A stretch of 64,000 nucleotides of DNA from Roseicyclus marinus (GTDB taxonomy: Bacteria > Pseudomonadota > Alphaproteobacteria > Rhodobacterales > Rhodobacteraceae), in NCBI RefSeq assembly GCF_030163795.1, contig NZ_JASJOF010000004.1:248001-312000 (forward strand). Reading direction: 5' to 3'. Below the pieces are notes generated by a model. That model was not told the DNA's origin and did no database searches. It saw only the letters and a list, made by a program, of their open reading frames with translations. Positions 41,506 to 50,144 of the stretch are shown piece by piece; position 1 is the first letter of the stretch, and each line of letters starts with the position of its first letter. A program made the translations under genes and the position numbers.

Positions 41506-41534
41506 CACAATAGGTTTTGTAGCCTAAAGCTACA
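41502..41534 (+). promoter_or_regulatory. Autoregulated promoter of the toxin-antitoxin pair
   Basis: TTGACA at 41502-41507 is followed, 17 bases later, by TAAAGC. A perfect inverted repeat TGTAGC / GCTACA (41518-41523 and 41529-41534) covers the -10 region and ends two bases before the toxin start. This is the usual place for an antitoxin operator. Confidence 0.6.
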
Positions 41535-41536
41535 TC

Positions 41537-41788
41537 ATGAAGCAGATCAGCTACACGAAGTCCGCGATCCGGGCTTTGCGCCGGATGCCCGCCAACACGG
41601 CCAAGTTGATCCGGTCCAAGATCGAAGCCTACGCGACGGACCCGGCCTCACAGATCAATAACGTGAGGTCCCTCAAAGGGCGAGAAGGGATCCGGCTGCG
41701 GGTCGGCGACTGGCGTGTGATCATGGATGACCAGGGCAATGTCCTAGCGGTTCTCGATATTGGCCCACGCGGTGGCGTCTATGACTGA
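41537..41788 (+). CDS. RelE/HigB-type toxin (mRNA interferase)
   Basis: 83 residues. KSAIRALRRMPANTAKLIRSKIEAY and VRSLKGREGIRLRVGDWRVIMD are the RelE/ParE fold signatures, with the basic residues and the C-terminal VLDIGPRGGVYD typical of RelE-like ribosome-dependent RNases. It starts right after a palindromic promoter and is followed 11 bases later by its antitoxin, the toxin-first order of HigBA modules. Confidence 0.88.
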   Translation: MKQISYTKSAIRALRRMPANTAKLIRSKIEAYATDPASQINNVRSLKGREGIRLRVGDWRVIMDDQGNVLAVLDIGPRGGVYD

Positions 41789-41799
41789 AAGGGACTGAC

Positions 41800-42144
41800 A
41801 TGAACGAGATGGTGACGATCCCGCGCGAGGAATACGATCGCTTGCGGGCCGCAGCCGAGGATCTGGCCGATCTGCAGAGCCATGACCGGGCAAAGGCTGC
41901 CTTGGCGGCAGGGGCCGAGGAACTGATCCCTGCTGCTTACGCGAATCGGTTGCTCGGCGGGGAAAACCCGCTGCGCGTCTACCGGGACCTGCGCGGCCTG
42001 ACTCAAGCCACACTGGCCGAAAGGGCCGGGGTCAACCGCGTCACTGTCGCCGAGATCGAGACCGGCCGGAAGCAGGGTTCGGTCGCCAGCTTGCGCGCCC
42101 TGGCGGGCGCGCTCGACGTCACGCTGGACGATCTGATGGAGTAA
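41800..42144 (+). CDS. Xre-family antitoxin (HigA-like)
   Basis: 114 residues. The N-terminal half (EMVTIPREEYDRLRAAAEDLADLQSHDRAK) should wrap the toxin. The C-terminal half is an XRE helix-turn-helix (LRGLTQATLAERAGVNRVTVAEIETGRKQGSVASLRALAGALDV). It neutralises the RelE-type toxin and probably represses the operon at the palindrome upstream. A remnant mobile element lies next to it. Confidence 0.88.
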   Translation: MNEMVTIPREEYDRLRAAAEDLADLQSHDRAKAALAAGAEELIPAAYANRLLGGENPLRVYRDLRGLTQATLAERAGVNRVTVAEIETGRKQGSVASLRALAGALDVTLDDLME

Positions 42145-42346
42145 TCGGCCCTGAGCTGCCGTTCGGGACCACCGCAATCAAGGGCAGCATTGTATCCTCG
42201 CTGTCCAAGAACGCGATCAGACTGCGGCCGCTGTCGACGGTGATCCACGCTGCTACGCAACTTGGGCTATCACGAAATTGGCGCGACGGAGTCGGTCGAT
42301 TGCATTTTGGGCGCCTCAGATCGACATAGCCTCCGTCTACGGAGCC

Positions 42347-42892
42347 CTATGCCGCACCCTTCCATGTCTCGAGCGTGACGTAGACGACGGCCTCGTCGGC
42401 GCTGACCATGACGTCGCCGTCGTTGATATTCACCTGAAGCTTCATCGCGCGGCGGGCGAGTTTCGAAAGGGCGGCCGCTTCCGTTTCGGAGAAAGCGATC
42501 ACCTCGAGATTGTCGAAACGTGAGGTGCCGGTCCCGACCTTGTCCCACCAGGCCTGCGCGACCCTGCCGCCGTAGGCGTAGACGATAACCCTCGCGGCCT
42601 TGCCGCAGGACTTGCGAATGACCTTCTCGCTCGGAAGGCCGAGCGCCACCCACAGATCGATTTCGCCGCTCAGGCTTTTTTGCCAGATGTCGGGCTCGTC
42701 ATCCGTCGACAATCCCTTTGTCATTTCCAGATGCTCGTGCGCATTCAGAGCAAAGGCCACGAGGCGCAACATCAGCCGTTCTTCCGTCTCGGACGGATGT
42801 TTGGCCACGGTCAGCTTGTGGGTCTCGTAGTAGTGGCGGTCCATATCCGCGACCGACAGCTCGATTTTATAAATGGTGGCATTCTGCGCCAT
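42347..42892 (-). CDS. yaeQ: YaeQ family protein
   Basis: 181 residues from ATG 42892, the typical YaeQ length; a longer frame adds 27 residues without support. It begins AQNATIYKIELSVADMDRHYYE and contains HPSETEERLMLRLVAFALNAHE, DDEPDIWQKSLSGEIDLWVALG and the C-terminal VTLETWKGA, all YaeQ hallmarks. The fold resembles PD-(D/E)XK nucleases; the cellular role is not settled. Confidence 0.92.
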   Translation of the reverse strand: MAQNATIYKIELSVADMDRHYYETHKLTVAKHPSETEERLMLRLVAFALNAHEHLEMTKGLSTDDEPDIWQKSLSGEIDLWVALGLPSEKVIRKSCGKAARVIVYAYGGRVAQAWWDKVGTGTSRFDNLEVIAFSETEAAALSKLARRAMKLQVNINDGDVMVSADEAVVYVTLETWKGAA

Positions 42893-43141
42893 GGCTTGCC
42901 CAAACCTCAAAGGAAGAGGAGGCCTATCCGGTCCGTCGATCCTTGGGAAGACAATATGGCGTCGCCCCGACACATCCCTGTTTTAGGGAAGCCGTCGGGG
43001 TCGGCCTGCAGGATGCTCCGGATTCTTCTCCGTCGTGACCGCGGCCGGCGGCACCGACGAAGGCGCGGCAGGGACGTCGTGTTCCCTCCCGGCGACACGT
43101 GCAGCCCGCGAATGGGCTTGTGTCCTCCCCGCGCTGGGACC

Positions 43142-44188
43142 ATGACCGCAGGTATGAGCCATTTTCCCGAGCAGCCCACGGCATCGGCGGCCGCCCTCGG
43201 CTGGTGCCCCTATTTCGAGGACCAGCTGGCACCCGACGAAGCCCATCTTCTGAAGATGCGCGTCGCAACGGTCCACCGGACCAGGCTGACCGCCCGATCC
43301 TCAACCGGAACCGTCCGGCTGCGTCTGGCCGAAGCGGCGCAGACCGCAGGCTTCGCTGTCGGCGATTGGGTTCTGGTGGACCCGGAGAGCTATGTTCTTT
43401 ACCGCCGGCTGGACAGGCGGACCCTGCTCCAGCGGCATGGCGGGGGCAGGCAGGTTCCCCAACTCATCGCGGCGAACGTGGACACGCTCTTTATCGTTAC
43501 ATCTTGCAACGACGACTTCAGCCCGGCTCGGCTCGAACGGTATCTGGCGCTTGCGAACGAGGCGGGGACGACCCCGGTGGTGGTCCTGACCAAGATCGAT
43601 CGGACGCACGATGCCGAAGGATACCTTCGGCAGACAGAGGCCCTTCAACGCGGGCTGGCCGTGGTCATGCTGAACGCAAAGGCGCCCGAAGCGGCGCGGA
43701 CGCTGGCGCCCTGGTGCGGCGCCGGCCAGACAGCCGCCTTCGTCGGGTCCTCGGGCGTGGGAAAATCCACGCTGCTTAACACGCTCGCGGGTCGGTCGGG
43801 CGAGCACGCACAGGCCACGGGCCCCGTGCGCGAGGCAGACGCGAAAGGCCGTCACACGACGACGGCGCGCTCGCTCCATGAAACCGTGACCGGCGGCTGG
43901 GTGATCGACACGCCCGGCATGCGTTCGCTCACTGTCGGCGGTGTCTCCGCCGGGCTTGACGAACTGTTTGCGGAGATCGTCGACCTCGCCCCACGCTGCC
44001 GCTTCCGGGACTGCACGCATGCCCACGAACCCGGCTGCGCGGTAAGAGCTGCCGTCGAGGCGGGAAAGCTCGATTCAGCGCGCCTTGACCGGTGGCGCAA
44101 GCTTTCCGAGGAAAATCGAAACAACACCGCCGTTCGGACGGGTCCCCGCGGCAACCGGATTCTTAAGATGCCGGGACAAGGCCGCTGA
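43142..44188 (+). CDS. rsgA: Ribosome small subunit-dependent GTPase A
   Basis: 348 residues from ATG 43142; ATG 43154 is also possible. An OB-like N-terminal domain (FAVGDWVLVDPE) is followed by the circularly permuted GTPase with motif order G4 (VVLTKIDR), G5-like region, G1 (VGSSGVGKSTLLNTLAG), G2 (RHTTTARS), G3 (WVIDTPGMRSL). The zinc finger is CRFRDCTHAHEPGCAV. It matures the 30S subunit in a GTP-dependent way. Stands alone on the plus strand. Confidence 0.93.
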   Translation: MTAGMSHFPEQPTASAAALGWCPYFEDQLAPDEAHLLKMRVATVHRTRLTARSSTGTVRLRLAEAAQTAGFAVGDWVLVDPESYVLYRRLDRRTLLQRHGGGRQVPQLIAANVDTLFIVTSCNDDFSPARLERYLALANEAGTTPVVVLTKIDRTHDAEGYLRQTEALQRGLAVVMLNAKAPEAARTLAPWCGAGQTAAFVGSSGVGKSTLLNTLAGRSGEHAQATGPVREADAKGRHTTTARSLHETVTGGWVIDTPGMRSLTVGGVSAGLDELFAEIVDLAPRCRFRDCTHAHEPGCAVRAAVEAGKLDSARLDRWRKLSEENRNNTAVRTGPRGNRILKMPGQGR

Positions 44189-44357
44189 GGGGTTCGGCCA
44201 TGAGCATACATTCGCAGTTTGCAGGATCTGCATCGTGCGGTTTCCCGAAGTGGACGGTCATTTCCAGGCGTAACGCGGTGCTTTGCAATGCGCGGGAAAC
44301 CCGCTTCGGTCTGCATCGCGCATCTGGAATGACAGACGCGCGGCACGGGGAAGGCAC

Positions 44358-44837
44358 TCAATCGGCTTCGAGGCTTGTCTTCGGCAGGGGCAGCGCGGTG
44401 CTGGTCCTCACTTTCTCCAATGCGAACAGAGAGTTCACACTGCGCAACCTGATCCGAGACGTAAGTGTGTCGTAGAATGCGTCAAAGGCCGACATGTCGG
44501 GCACGACCACCCGCAGCATGAAGTCATGGGTTCCGGCGAGCCGATAGATATCGCGCACGGGGCCGAGCGTCTCGACGATCGCGAGGAAGCTGGCGCGCCA
44601 ATCGGCTGTATGGTCCAAGGCTTCCACCATCACAAAGATGGTCAGCGACAGCCCGAGGGCATCGGGATCCAGCAGCGCCACACGGCCACGGATGACGCCA
44701 GCCGCCTCATGCTTCTGGATGCGCTTCCAGCAGGGCGTCTGTGACAGGCCCACCTGATCGGCGATGCGGGCAACCGGGATGGTCGCGTCGTGCTGAAGAA
44801 GATCGAGGATCTTCAGGTCGATCCGGTCGAATGTCAT
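44358..44837 (-). CDS. Lrp/AsnC-family transcription regulator
   Basis: 159 residues from ATG 44837, with GAGAGGGGG upstream. The N-terminal winged helix (DRIDLKILDLLQHDATIPVARIADQVGLSQTPCWKRIQK) is followed by an AsnC ligand-binding/RAM domain (LTIFVMVEAL, VRDIYRLAGTHDFMLRVVVPD). It is divergent from the Rrf2 gene and convergent with rsgA. The target is unknown; amino-acid-linked control is usual for the family. Confidence 0.9.
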   Translation of the reverse strand: MTFDRIDLKILDLLQHDATIPVARIADQVGLSQTPCWKRIQKHEAAGVIRGRVALLDPDALGLSLTIFVMVEALDHTADWRASFLAIVETLGPVRDIYRLAGTHDFMLRVVVPDMSAFDAFYDTLTSRIRLRSVNSLFALEKVRTSTALPLPKTSLEAD

Positions 44838-45007
44838 CGCGCCCCCTCTCTGGCGGTTGCTGTCGCCCCTCGAGTCAGGATCAGGATGCCACATTTCTTC
44901 TAAATGTCGATCTTCTTTATCGTCTTTTTGGGTTCATGCTCGCATCGTCCCCGAAAGCTGATAATGTTGATCTTGTCAGTCGCAGTATCGAGAGCCACAG
45001 CCGGCCC

Positions 45008-45475
45008 ATGATCACCCACAAGACCAAATACGCGCTCAAAGCACTTATGGTGCTGGCCGATGAAAAGGCAGGCGATGCCGAGGCCCTGCGTATCGAGGAG
45101 ATCGCGGAACGCTCGGGCGCGCCGAAACGGTTTCTCGAACACATCCTGCTCGATCTGAAGCGCGCCGGTCTGATCGGCAGTCGTAGGGGCCGAAAGGGCG
45201 GATACGAGATGATCAAGGAGCCAAGGCGCGTCTCGCTGGCCGAAGTCTTGCGCCTGATCGACGGCCCGATGGCCCCGCTGCCCTGCCTGTCGCGCAGGGC
45301 CTATCAGCGCTGCGAGGATTGCACGGATGAACAGACCTGCCGGGTGCGCGCCGTCTTTGGCAGTTTCTACGCCACTTACATCCTGATGATCGAATCTCTC
45401 ACCGTCGCGGATCTGCAGAAGGACGCGCGGCCGCTGGAAGGCTTCAGTCTGCCGGAACCTGCCGCCGGAGAATGA
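45008..45475 (+). CDS. Rrf2-family regulator, probable sulfate/cysteine sensor
   Basis: 155 residues from ATG 45008. The winged helix reads ITHKTKYALKALMVLADEKA, RIEEIAERSGAPKRFLEHILLDLKRAGLIGSRRGRKGGY. Four Cys lie between about residues 96 and 115 (PCLSRRAYQRCEDCTDEQTC), compatible with an Fe-S cluster as in IscR-type members. It lies directly before the sulfate ABC operon, so control of sulfur uptake (CymR-like) is likely. The phased AATCACG repeats after it are candidate operators. Confidence 0.88.
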   Translation: MITHKTKYALKALMVLADEKAGDAEALRIEEIAERSGAPKRFLEHILLDLKRAGLIGSRRGRKGGYEMIKEPRRVSLAEVLRLIDGPMAPLPCLSRRAYQRCEDCTDEQTCRVRAVFGSFYATYILMIESLTVADLQKDARPLEGFSLPEPAAGE

Positions 45476-45483
45476 TGTTCCAA

Positions 45484-45526
45484 AATCACGACTGAAAAGA
45501 GCGTGATTATTCCTTTGCTAATCACG
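45484..45526 (+). promoter_or_regulatory. Phased AATCACG half-sites before the sulfate operon
   Basis: AATCACG at 45484-45490, its inverse CGTGATT at 45502-45508 and AATCACG again at 45520-45526. The starts are exactly 18 bases apart, giving two overlapping inverted pairs. They lie about 130-170 bases before the binding-protein start and just after the Rrf2 gene. Binding by that Rrf2 protein or by a LysR-type sulfur regulator is inferred. Confidence 0.55.
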
Positions 45527-45654
45527 ATCAAGTCTGTCGATATTTACGCGTCAGGCGGCTTTGGCGACACGTCTCCGGAAAGGGCCATCCTTTCCGCAGC
45601 GCCGCCCAGTCGACCTGACACCAGAATTCGACAGGGATCGGCAAAGGACAGGTC

Positions 45655-46842
45655 ATGTATCGCAGCATCCGGATAAGCGGGCCTAGGCTCGCTAAGAGCA
45701 TCTTCTTCCGAAGTCTCGGCGAAAGAGGGAACAAGATCGACGCGGGCCATACGCGTCCGTGGGGGCATCTGATCACGGTCGCTTGGCCCAATGCAGACGG
45801 TAGCTATCATCACGCACTCCGCACGGTCTTGTCTGCCGGGCATCTGCATGCGCGGCTGCTGGCTGCCACCGGAGCGCTTGGCCTGACCTTCGCAGGCACG
45901 GTCCCCGTGGCGGCGCAGGAAGGCGTAGAGATCCTCAACGTTTCCTATGACCCCACGCGCGAGTTCTACCGGGAGTACAACGAACTCTTCAACGCGTGGT
46001 GGACGGCGCAGGGCAACGCACCGGTCACCATCCAGCAGTCCCATGGCGGCGCAGGTGCGCAGGCGCGGGCGGTGATCGACGGGCTGGAGGCGACGGTGGT
46101 GACGCTGGCGCTCTCGGCGGACATCGACCAGATCGCCGAGCGCACGGGGCGCATCCCGGCCGATTGGCAATCGCGCCTGCCGCAGAATTCCGCGCCCTAT
46201 ACCTCGACCATCGTCTTCCTCGTGCGCCAAGGCAATCCGCGAGGGATCGAGGATTGGGATGATTTGGTGGCCGAAGGCGTGCAGGTCATTACGCCCAACC
46301 CCAAGACCTCGGGCGGCGCACGGTGGAACTTCCTCGCCGCCTGGGCCTATGCGGAGCGGAGCGGCCTCGATCCGGCCGGGTTCGTGGGCGCGATGTACCG
46401 GAATGTCCCAGTTCTCGACACCGGCGCGCGCGGATCGACCACGACCTTCACCCAGCGGGGCATCGGCGATGTGCTGCTCGCGTGGGAGAACGAGGCATTT
46501 CTCGCGCTCGCCGAACTGGGCGAGGACGCCTTCGACATCGTCGTCCCCTCGGTCTCGATTCTGGCTGAACCGCCTGTGACGCTGGTCGACGGCAACATCA
46601 CGTCCGACGCGCAGCGTACGGCTGCCGAGGCCTATCTTCAGCATCTCTACAGCCCCGAGGCGCAGGCGCTGGCACTCAGCCACTACTATCGCGCTTGGGA
46701 CACGTCACTGGCCGCGCCCGACGACGTCGCGCGGTTTCCGGACCTCGAGCTTGTCACCATCGCCGATTTCGGCGGTTGGGCGGTGGTACAGCCCGAGTAT
46801 TTCGGCGAAGGCGGCATCTTCGACCAGATCTACGAGGAATAA
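45655..46842 (+). CDS. sbp: Periplasmic sulfate-binding protein
   Basis: 395 residues from ATG 45655, which has GGACAGG upstream. The mature part matches Sbp/Cys[72 protein letters not shown] and a C-terminal Phe/Gly-rich end. The signal peptide ([22 protein letters not shown]) begins only around residue 65, so the first ~58 residues are an unusual extension. TTG 45829 would give a normal precursor but lacks a ribosome site. First gene of the sbp-cysT-cysW-cysA operon. Confidence 0.88.
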   Translation: MYRSIRISGPRLAKSIFFRSLGERGNKIDAGHTRPWGHLITVAWPNADGSYHHALRTVLSAGHLHARLLAATGALGLTFAGTVPVAAQEGVEILNVSYDPTREFYREYNELFNAWWTAQGNAPVTIQQSHGGAGAQARAVIDGLEATVVTLALSADIDQIAERTGRIPADWQSRLPQNSAPYTSTIVFLVRQGNPRGIEDWDDLVAEGVQVITPNPKTSGGARWNFLAAWAYAERSGLDPAGFVGAMYRNVPVLDTGARGSTTTFTQRGIGDVLLAWENEAFLALAELGEDAFDIVVPSVSILAEPPVTLVDGNITSDAQRTAAEAYLQHLYSPEAQALALSHYYRAWDTSLAAPDDVARFPDLELVTIADFGGWAVVQPEYFGEGGIFDQIYEE

Positions 46843-46845
46843 GAC

Positions 46846-47685
46846 ATGAGGGTGGGCATTTTGCGCTCGCCCTCACCCCTTCCGGGGTTTGGGCTGAGTT
46901 TCGGGATCATGACGGCAATTCTGTCCATCGTGGTCCTTCTTCCCATCGGGGCGCTTCTGGGCCGTGGGCTGATGATCGGCCCGGCCGACCTGTGGGACAT
47001 GCTGAATTCCCGCCGGATCTGGTCGGCACTGACCCTGTCGTTCAGCGCCGCGCTCATCGCGTCGCTCTTTAACCTCGTCTTCGGGCTGATGCTTGCTTGG
47101 GTGCTGGTGCGCTACCGGTTTTGGGGCCGCCGTTTTATCGACGCGGCGGTGGACCTGCCGTTCGCGCTGCCCACGGCGGTGGCCGGGATTGCGCTGACGG
47201 CGCTCTATGCGCCCAACGGCGTGTTCGGGCAGGCGCTGGCACCATTCGGTCTTCAGGTCGCCTATACCGAGGTGGGGATCTGGGTTGCGCTCGTCTTCAT
47301 CGGCTTGCCCTTCGTGGTGCGCACCGTCCAGCCGGTGATCGAAGAGCTGGAGCGCGACCTCGAGGAAGTCAGCGCTACGCTCGGCGCCCGCCGTGCCTAT
47401 ACGCTCCGCCGGGTCATCTTGCCCACGCTCACGCCTGCCCTGCTGACCGGCTTTGCGCTCGCGCTGGCGCGGTCGGTCGGCGAATACGGCTCGGTCATCT
47501 TCATTGCGGGCAACATCCCGAACATCACAGAAATCGCGCCGCTGCTGATCGTGATCCGGCTCGAGGAATACAACTACGACGCCGCGGCCGCGATCGGGAT
47601 CGCCATGCTGGTCATCTCCTTTGCCATGCTGCTTGTCATCAACGCCATCCAGACCTGGAGCAGACGGAGGATCGGTCTTGCCTGA
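46846..47685 (+). CDS. cysT: Sulfate ABC transporter permease CysT
   Basis: 279 residues, six predicted membrane spans. PGFGLSFGIMTAILSIVVLLP opens the first; VDLPFALPTAVAGIALTALY and the EAA loop EEVSATLGARRAYTLRRVILPTL are CysT signatures. RSVGEYGSVIFIAGNIP follows. It starts three bases after the sbp stop and overlaps cysW by 8. With CysW it forms the membrane channel. Confidence 0.93.
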   Translation: MRVGILRSPSPLPGFGLSFGIMTAILSIVVLLPIGALLGRGLMIGPADLWDMLNSRRIWSALTLSFSAALIASLFNLVFGLMLAWVLVRYRFWGRRFIDAAVDLPFALPTAVAGIALTALYAPNGVFGQALAPFGLQVAYTEVGIWVALVFIGLPFVVRTVQPVIEELERDLEEVSATLGARRAYTLRRVILPTLTPALLTGFALALARSVGEYGSVIFIAGNIPNITEIAPLLIVIRLEEYNYDAAAAIGIAMLVISFAMLLVINAIQTWSRRRIGLA

Positions 47686-48541
47686 CATCACCTTGTCCCG
47701 CCCGGTGCCCGTCACCACCGAAGCGCCGCTCATTCGCGGCCTGCTGATCGGCGTGGCCCTGATCTTCGTCGCGCTCTTCCTCTTCGCGCCCCTTGTCACC
47801 GTCTTTGTCGAGGCGCTGCGGCAAGGCTGGGTTGCAGCCCTCGACGCGCTCCGTTTACCCGATGCGCTGGCCGCGATCCGCATGACGCTGACCATCGCGG
47901 CCATCGCCGTGCCGATCAATGCCGCCTTCGGCATCGCGGCGGCCTGGGCGATCACCAAGTTCGACTTTCCAAGCAAGGCGTTCCTCATCACCCTGATCGA
48001 CCTGCCGTTTTCGGTCTCGCCGGTCGTGGCGGGCCTGATGCTGGTGTTGCTCTTCGGCGCAAACTCCACGCTGGGCGGCTGGCTGATCGCTAACGACATG
48101 CCTATCGTCTTTGCCTTCCCCGGCATCTTGCTGGCGACGCTGTTTGTCACCTTCCCCTTCGTCGCGCGCGAATTGATCCCGGTAATGATCGAACAGGGAC
48201 GGGCCGAGGAAGAGGCCGCGCTGACGCTCGGCGCCTCGGGCTGGCGCATCTTCTTCACCGTCACCCTGCCGAACATCCGCTGGGCGCTGCTTTATGGCGT
48301 GCTCCTGTGCAACGCGCGCGCCATGGGCGAATTCGGGGCCGTCGCCGTCGTTTCGGGTAAGATCCGGGGCGAGACGGCAACCATGCCCACGATGGTCGAG
48401 ATGTTCTACAACGAATACCTCTCGGTCGCAGCTTTCACGCTGGCCGCCGTGCTGGCGATGCTGGCGCTTCTGACGCTTCTCCTGAAATCCCTGCTCGAAT
48501 GGCGCCATGCGGACCTGCTGGCAGCCACGCGACGTCATTGA
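47678..48541 (+). CDS. cysW: Sulfate ABC transporter permease CysW
   Basis: 287 residues from TTG 47678, with GGAGG six bases upstream, overlapping the cysT end. Six membrane spans; [20 protein letters not shown], the EAA loop [24 protein letters not shown] and [19 protein letters not shown] are diagnostic for CysW. The C-terminus ends in a basic tail. Ends 14 bases before cysA. Confidence 0.93.
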   Translation: MPDITLSRPVPVTTEAPLIRGLLIGVALIFVALFLFAPLVTVFVEALRQGWVAALDALRLPDALAAIRMTLTIAAIAVPINAAFGIAAAWAITKFDFPSKAFLITLIDLPFSVSPVVAGLMLVLLFGANSTLGGWLIANDMPIVFAFPGILLATLFVTFPFVARELIPVMIEQGRAEEEAALTLGASGWRIFFTVTLPNIRWALLYGVLLCNARAMGEFGAVAVVSGKIRGETATMPTMVEMFYNEYLSVAAFTLAAVLAMLALLTLLLKSLLEWRHADLLAATRRH

Positions 48542-48555
48542 GAAAGGATACGGAC

Positions 48556-49275
48556 ATGAACATCGAGATCGAGGAACTGGCTAAGGAATTCGGCACCACG
48601 CGGGCGCTGCATCCGGTATCGCTTCCCATCCCCTCGGGCGCTCTTGTGGCGCTGCTTGGGCCCTCCGGATCGGGCAAGACCACACTGTTGCGTATCCTCG
48701 GCGGGCTCGAATTCCCGACCTCGGGCCGGGTGCTCTTCGGCGGGCAGGATGCGACAGGCCTGAGCGTGCAGGAGCGTCGAGCGGGCTTCGTCTTCCAGTC
48801 CTACGCTCTCTTCAAGCACATGACTGTGTTCGAAAACATCGCCTATGGCTTGCGCGCCCGCCCCCGCAAGGAACGCCCGCCCGAAGCCGAGATCGGGCGT
48901 CGCGTACAGCGTCTTCTGGATCTGATCCAGTTGCCCGATATAGGTGCGCGCTATCCAAATCAACTTTCGGGCGGCCAGCGGCAGCGCGTGGCGCTGGCCC
49001 GCGCGCTCGCCATCGAGCCCCGGATGCTCTTGCTCGATGAACCCTTCGGCGCGCTCGACGCCAAGGTTCGCAAGGAGTTGCGGCAGGGCTTGCGCGAGAT
49101 CCACGACCGCACAGGCCTGACCACGGTCTTCGTCACCCACGATCAGGAGGAGGCGATGGAACTGGCCGATCTGGTCGTCGTGATGTCGATGGGCCGCATC
49201 GAGCAGGTGGGCAAACCGGCCGACATCCGCGCGCGGCCCGCGACCGATTTCGTGCGCGATTTCACGGCGGCCTGA
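48556..49275 (+). CDS. cysA: Sulfate ABC transporter ATPase CysA, short form
   Basis: 239 residues from ATG 48556 with AAAGGA upstream. Walker [16 protein letters not shown]-loop [22 protein letters not shown], signature [15 protein letters not shown], Walker [13 protein letters not shown] and H-loop [10 protein letters not shown] are all present. It stops after FVRDFTAA, where CysA proteins usually continue about 100 residues into a regulatory beta domain. That domain is absent here. Energises sulfate/thiosulfate uptake. Confidence 0.9.
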   Translation: MNIEIEELAKEFGTTRALHPVSLPIPSGALVALLGPSGSGKTTLLRILGGLEFPTSGRVLFGGQDATGLSVQERRAGFVFQSYALFKHMTVFENIAYGLRARPRKERPPEAEIGRRVQRLLDLIQLPDIGARYPNQLSGGQRQRVALARALAIEPRMLLLDEPFGALDAKVRKELRQGLREIHDRTGLTTVFVTHDQEEAMELADLVVVMSMGRIEQVGKPADIRARPATDFVRDFTAA

Positions 49276-50144
49276 CGGTCGCTTGCGTCGTCATCATCAC
49301 GCTCGGGATCGCGTTGGGCAGCTGCCAAAATCGCTCGCAATTTCCGCGGCACTGTACAACTGGCAAGAACTCCAACGCAGACATCGGCCGCCGCCGTTCG
49401 GCTCGTTGAACGTCTGATTACTTGTTCAAGACGCGAAGTCTGGGCTGGAGAGCGAATATGATGAACGACCGTACCGCCCATTGCGGACGGTCATGCAGGG
49501 TGAGGAATGTCGACGGGCGGGGCGTGCCGGACAGTCGGACCAATCCGAGTGCTGTGCCCTAGTTCCAGAAAGCGTCCCTTCGAGTGACGGGATCGGATCA
49601 TCGTCAAGTCTAGGTGTTTAAGCAGTTTTTTGCTCCGTCCACGAGATCATTCATGGATGCAGATGCTAGCCTAAGATGGCCGACGACCCTCCATTTGCTA
49701 GCTTTGCATCATTGTGGAACATGCAGACCTCGACAATGGTGAGCCGCCTTTTCTCTGCGATCTGGGCTCTAGCCTTGGCCAAGTCAGTACTTCCTTCCAA
49801 TATCCCGCGCAGGGCCTTGCGTTTTTCACATTGCCGAAGTGCTGCGGCAGAGACTTCAGTCTTCTCCTGAAGATGGCTGAATACTAACGCGTGAGACGTA
49901 CCGCCTTCGTGGCGGTTTTTTCTTGTTCGCATAGAAAGCCAAATGGAAAAGAAATTGGCCGCCATGGTGACAGACTAGGCCGCCGACCTAAAAAGGATCA
50001 TTGTAATTATTGGATAATTTTTGGTCCTCGTGGCAGAGATGGTGACACCGGAACACCCGCTACCCGGGGCCGACAGAATTCCAATCAGTCCCGGCAGAAA
50101 TGTCCAACCACCGCGCGGGATTGGGGCAAGCCCTGCGACCCCGT
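49276..50144. other. Gene-poor 870-base interval after the sulfate operon
   Basis: No recognised gene. A leftward frame at 49666-49965 (99 codons, VSAAALRQCEKRKALRGIL, KARAQIAEKRRLTIVEV) is possible but has no family match I know and no clear ribosome site. A strong plus-strand terminator lies at 49900-49921. The stretch downstream of it to 50144 is non-coding as far as I can see. Confidence 0.4.
49900..49921 (+). terminator. Rho-independent terminator without an evident upstream gene
   Basis: Hairpin ACCGCC-TTCGT-GGCGGT (49900-49916) followed by a run of T and TTTTCTTG. Stem of six perfect pairs with a tight loop. The nearest plus-strand gene is cysA, 625 bases before, so it may end a long 3' UTR or an unannotated small RNA. 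Confidence 0.75.

Noticed and set aside
46873-48276. 467-codon minus-strand open frame
   Set aside because: Antisense to cysT and cysW; low-complexity Arg/Gly/Asp sequence without motifs.
49666-49965. 99-codon minus-strand frame after the sulfate operon
   Set aside because: Not listed as a gene because no family, ribosome site or coupling supports it; mentioned under the interval only.
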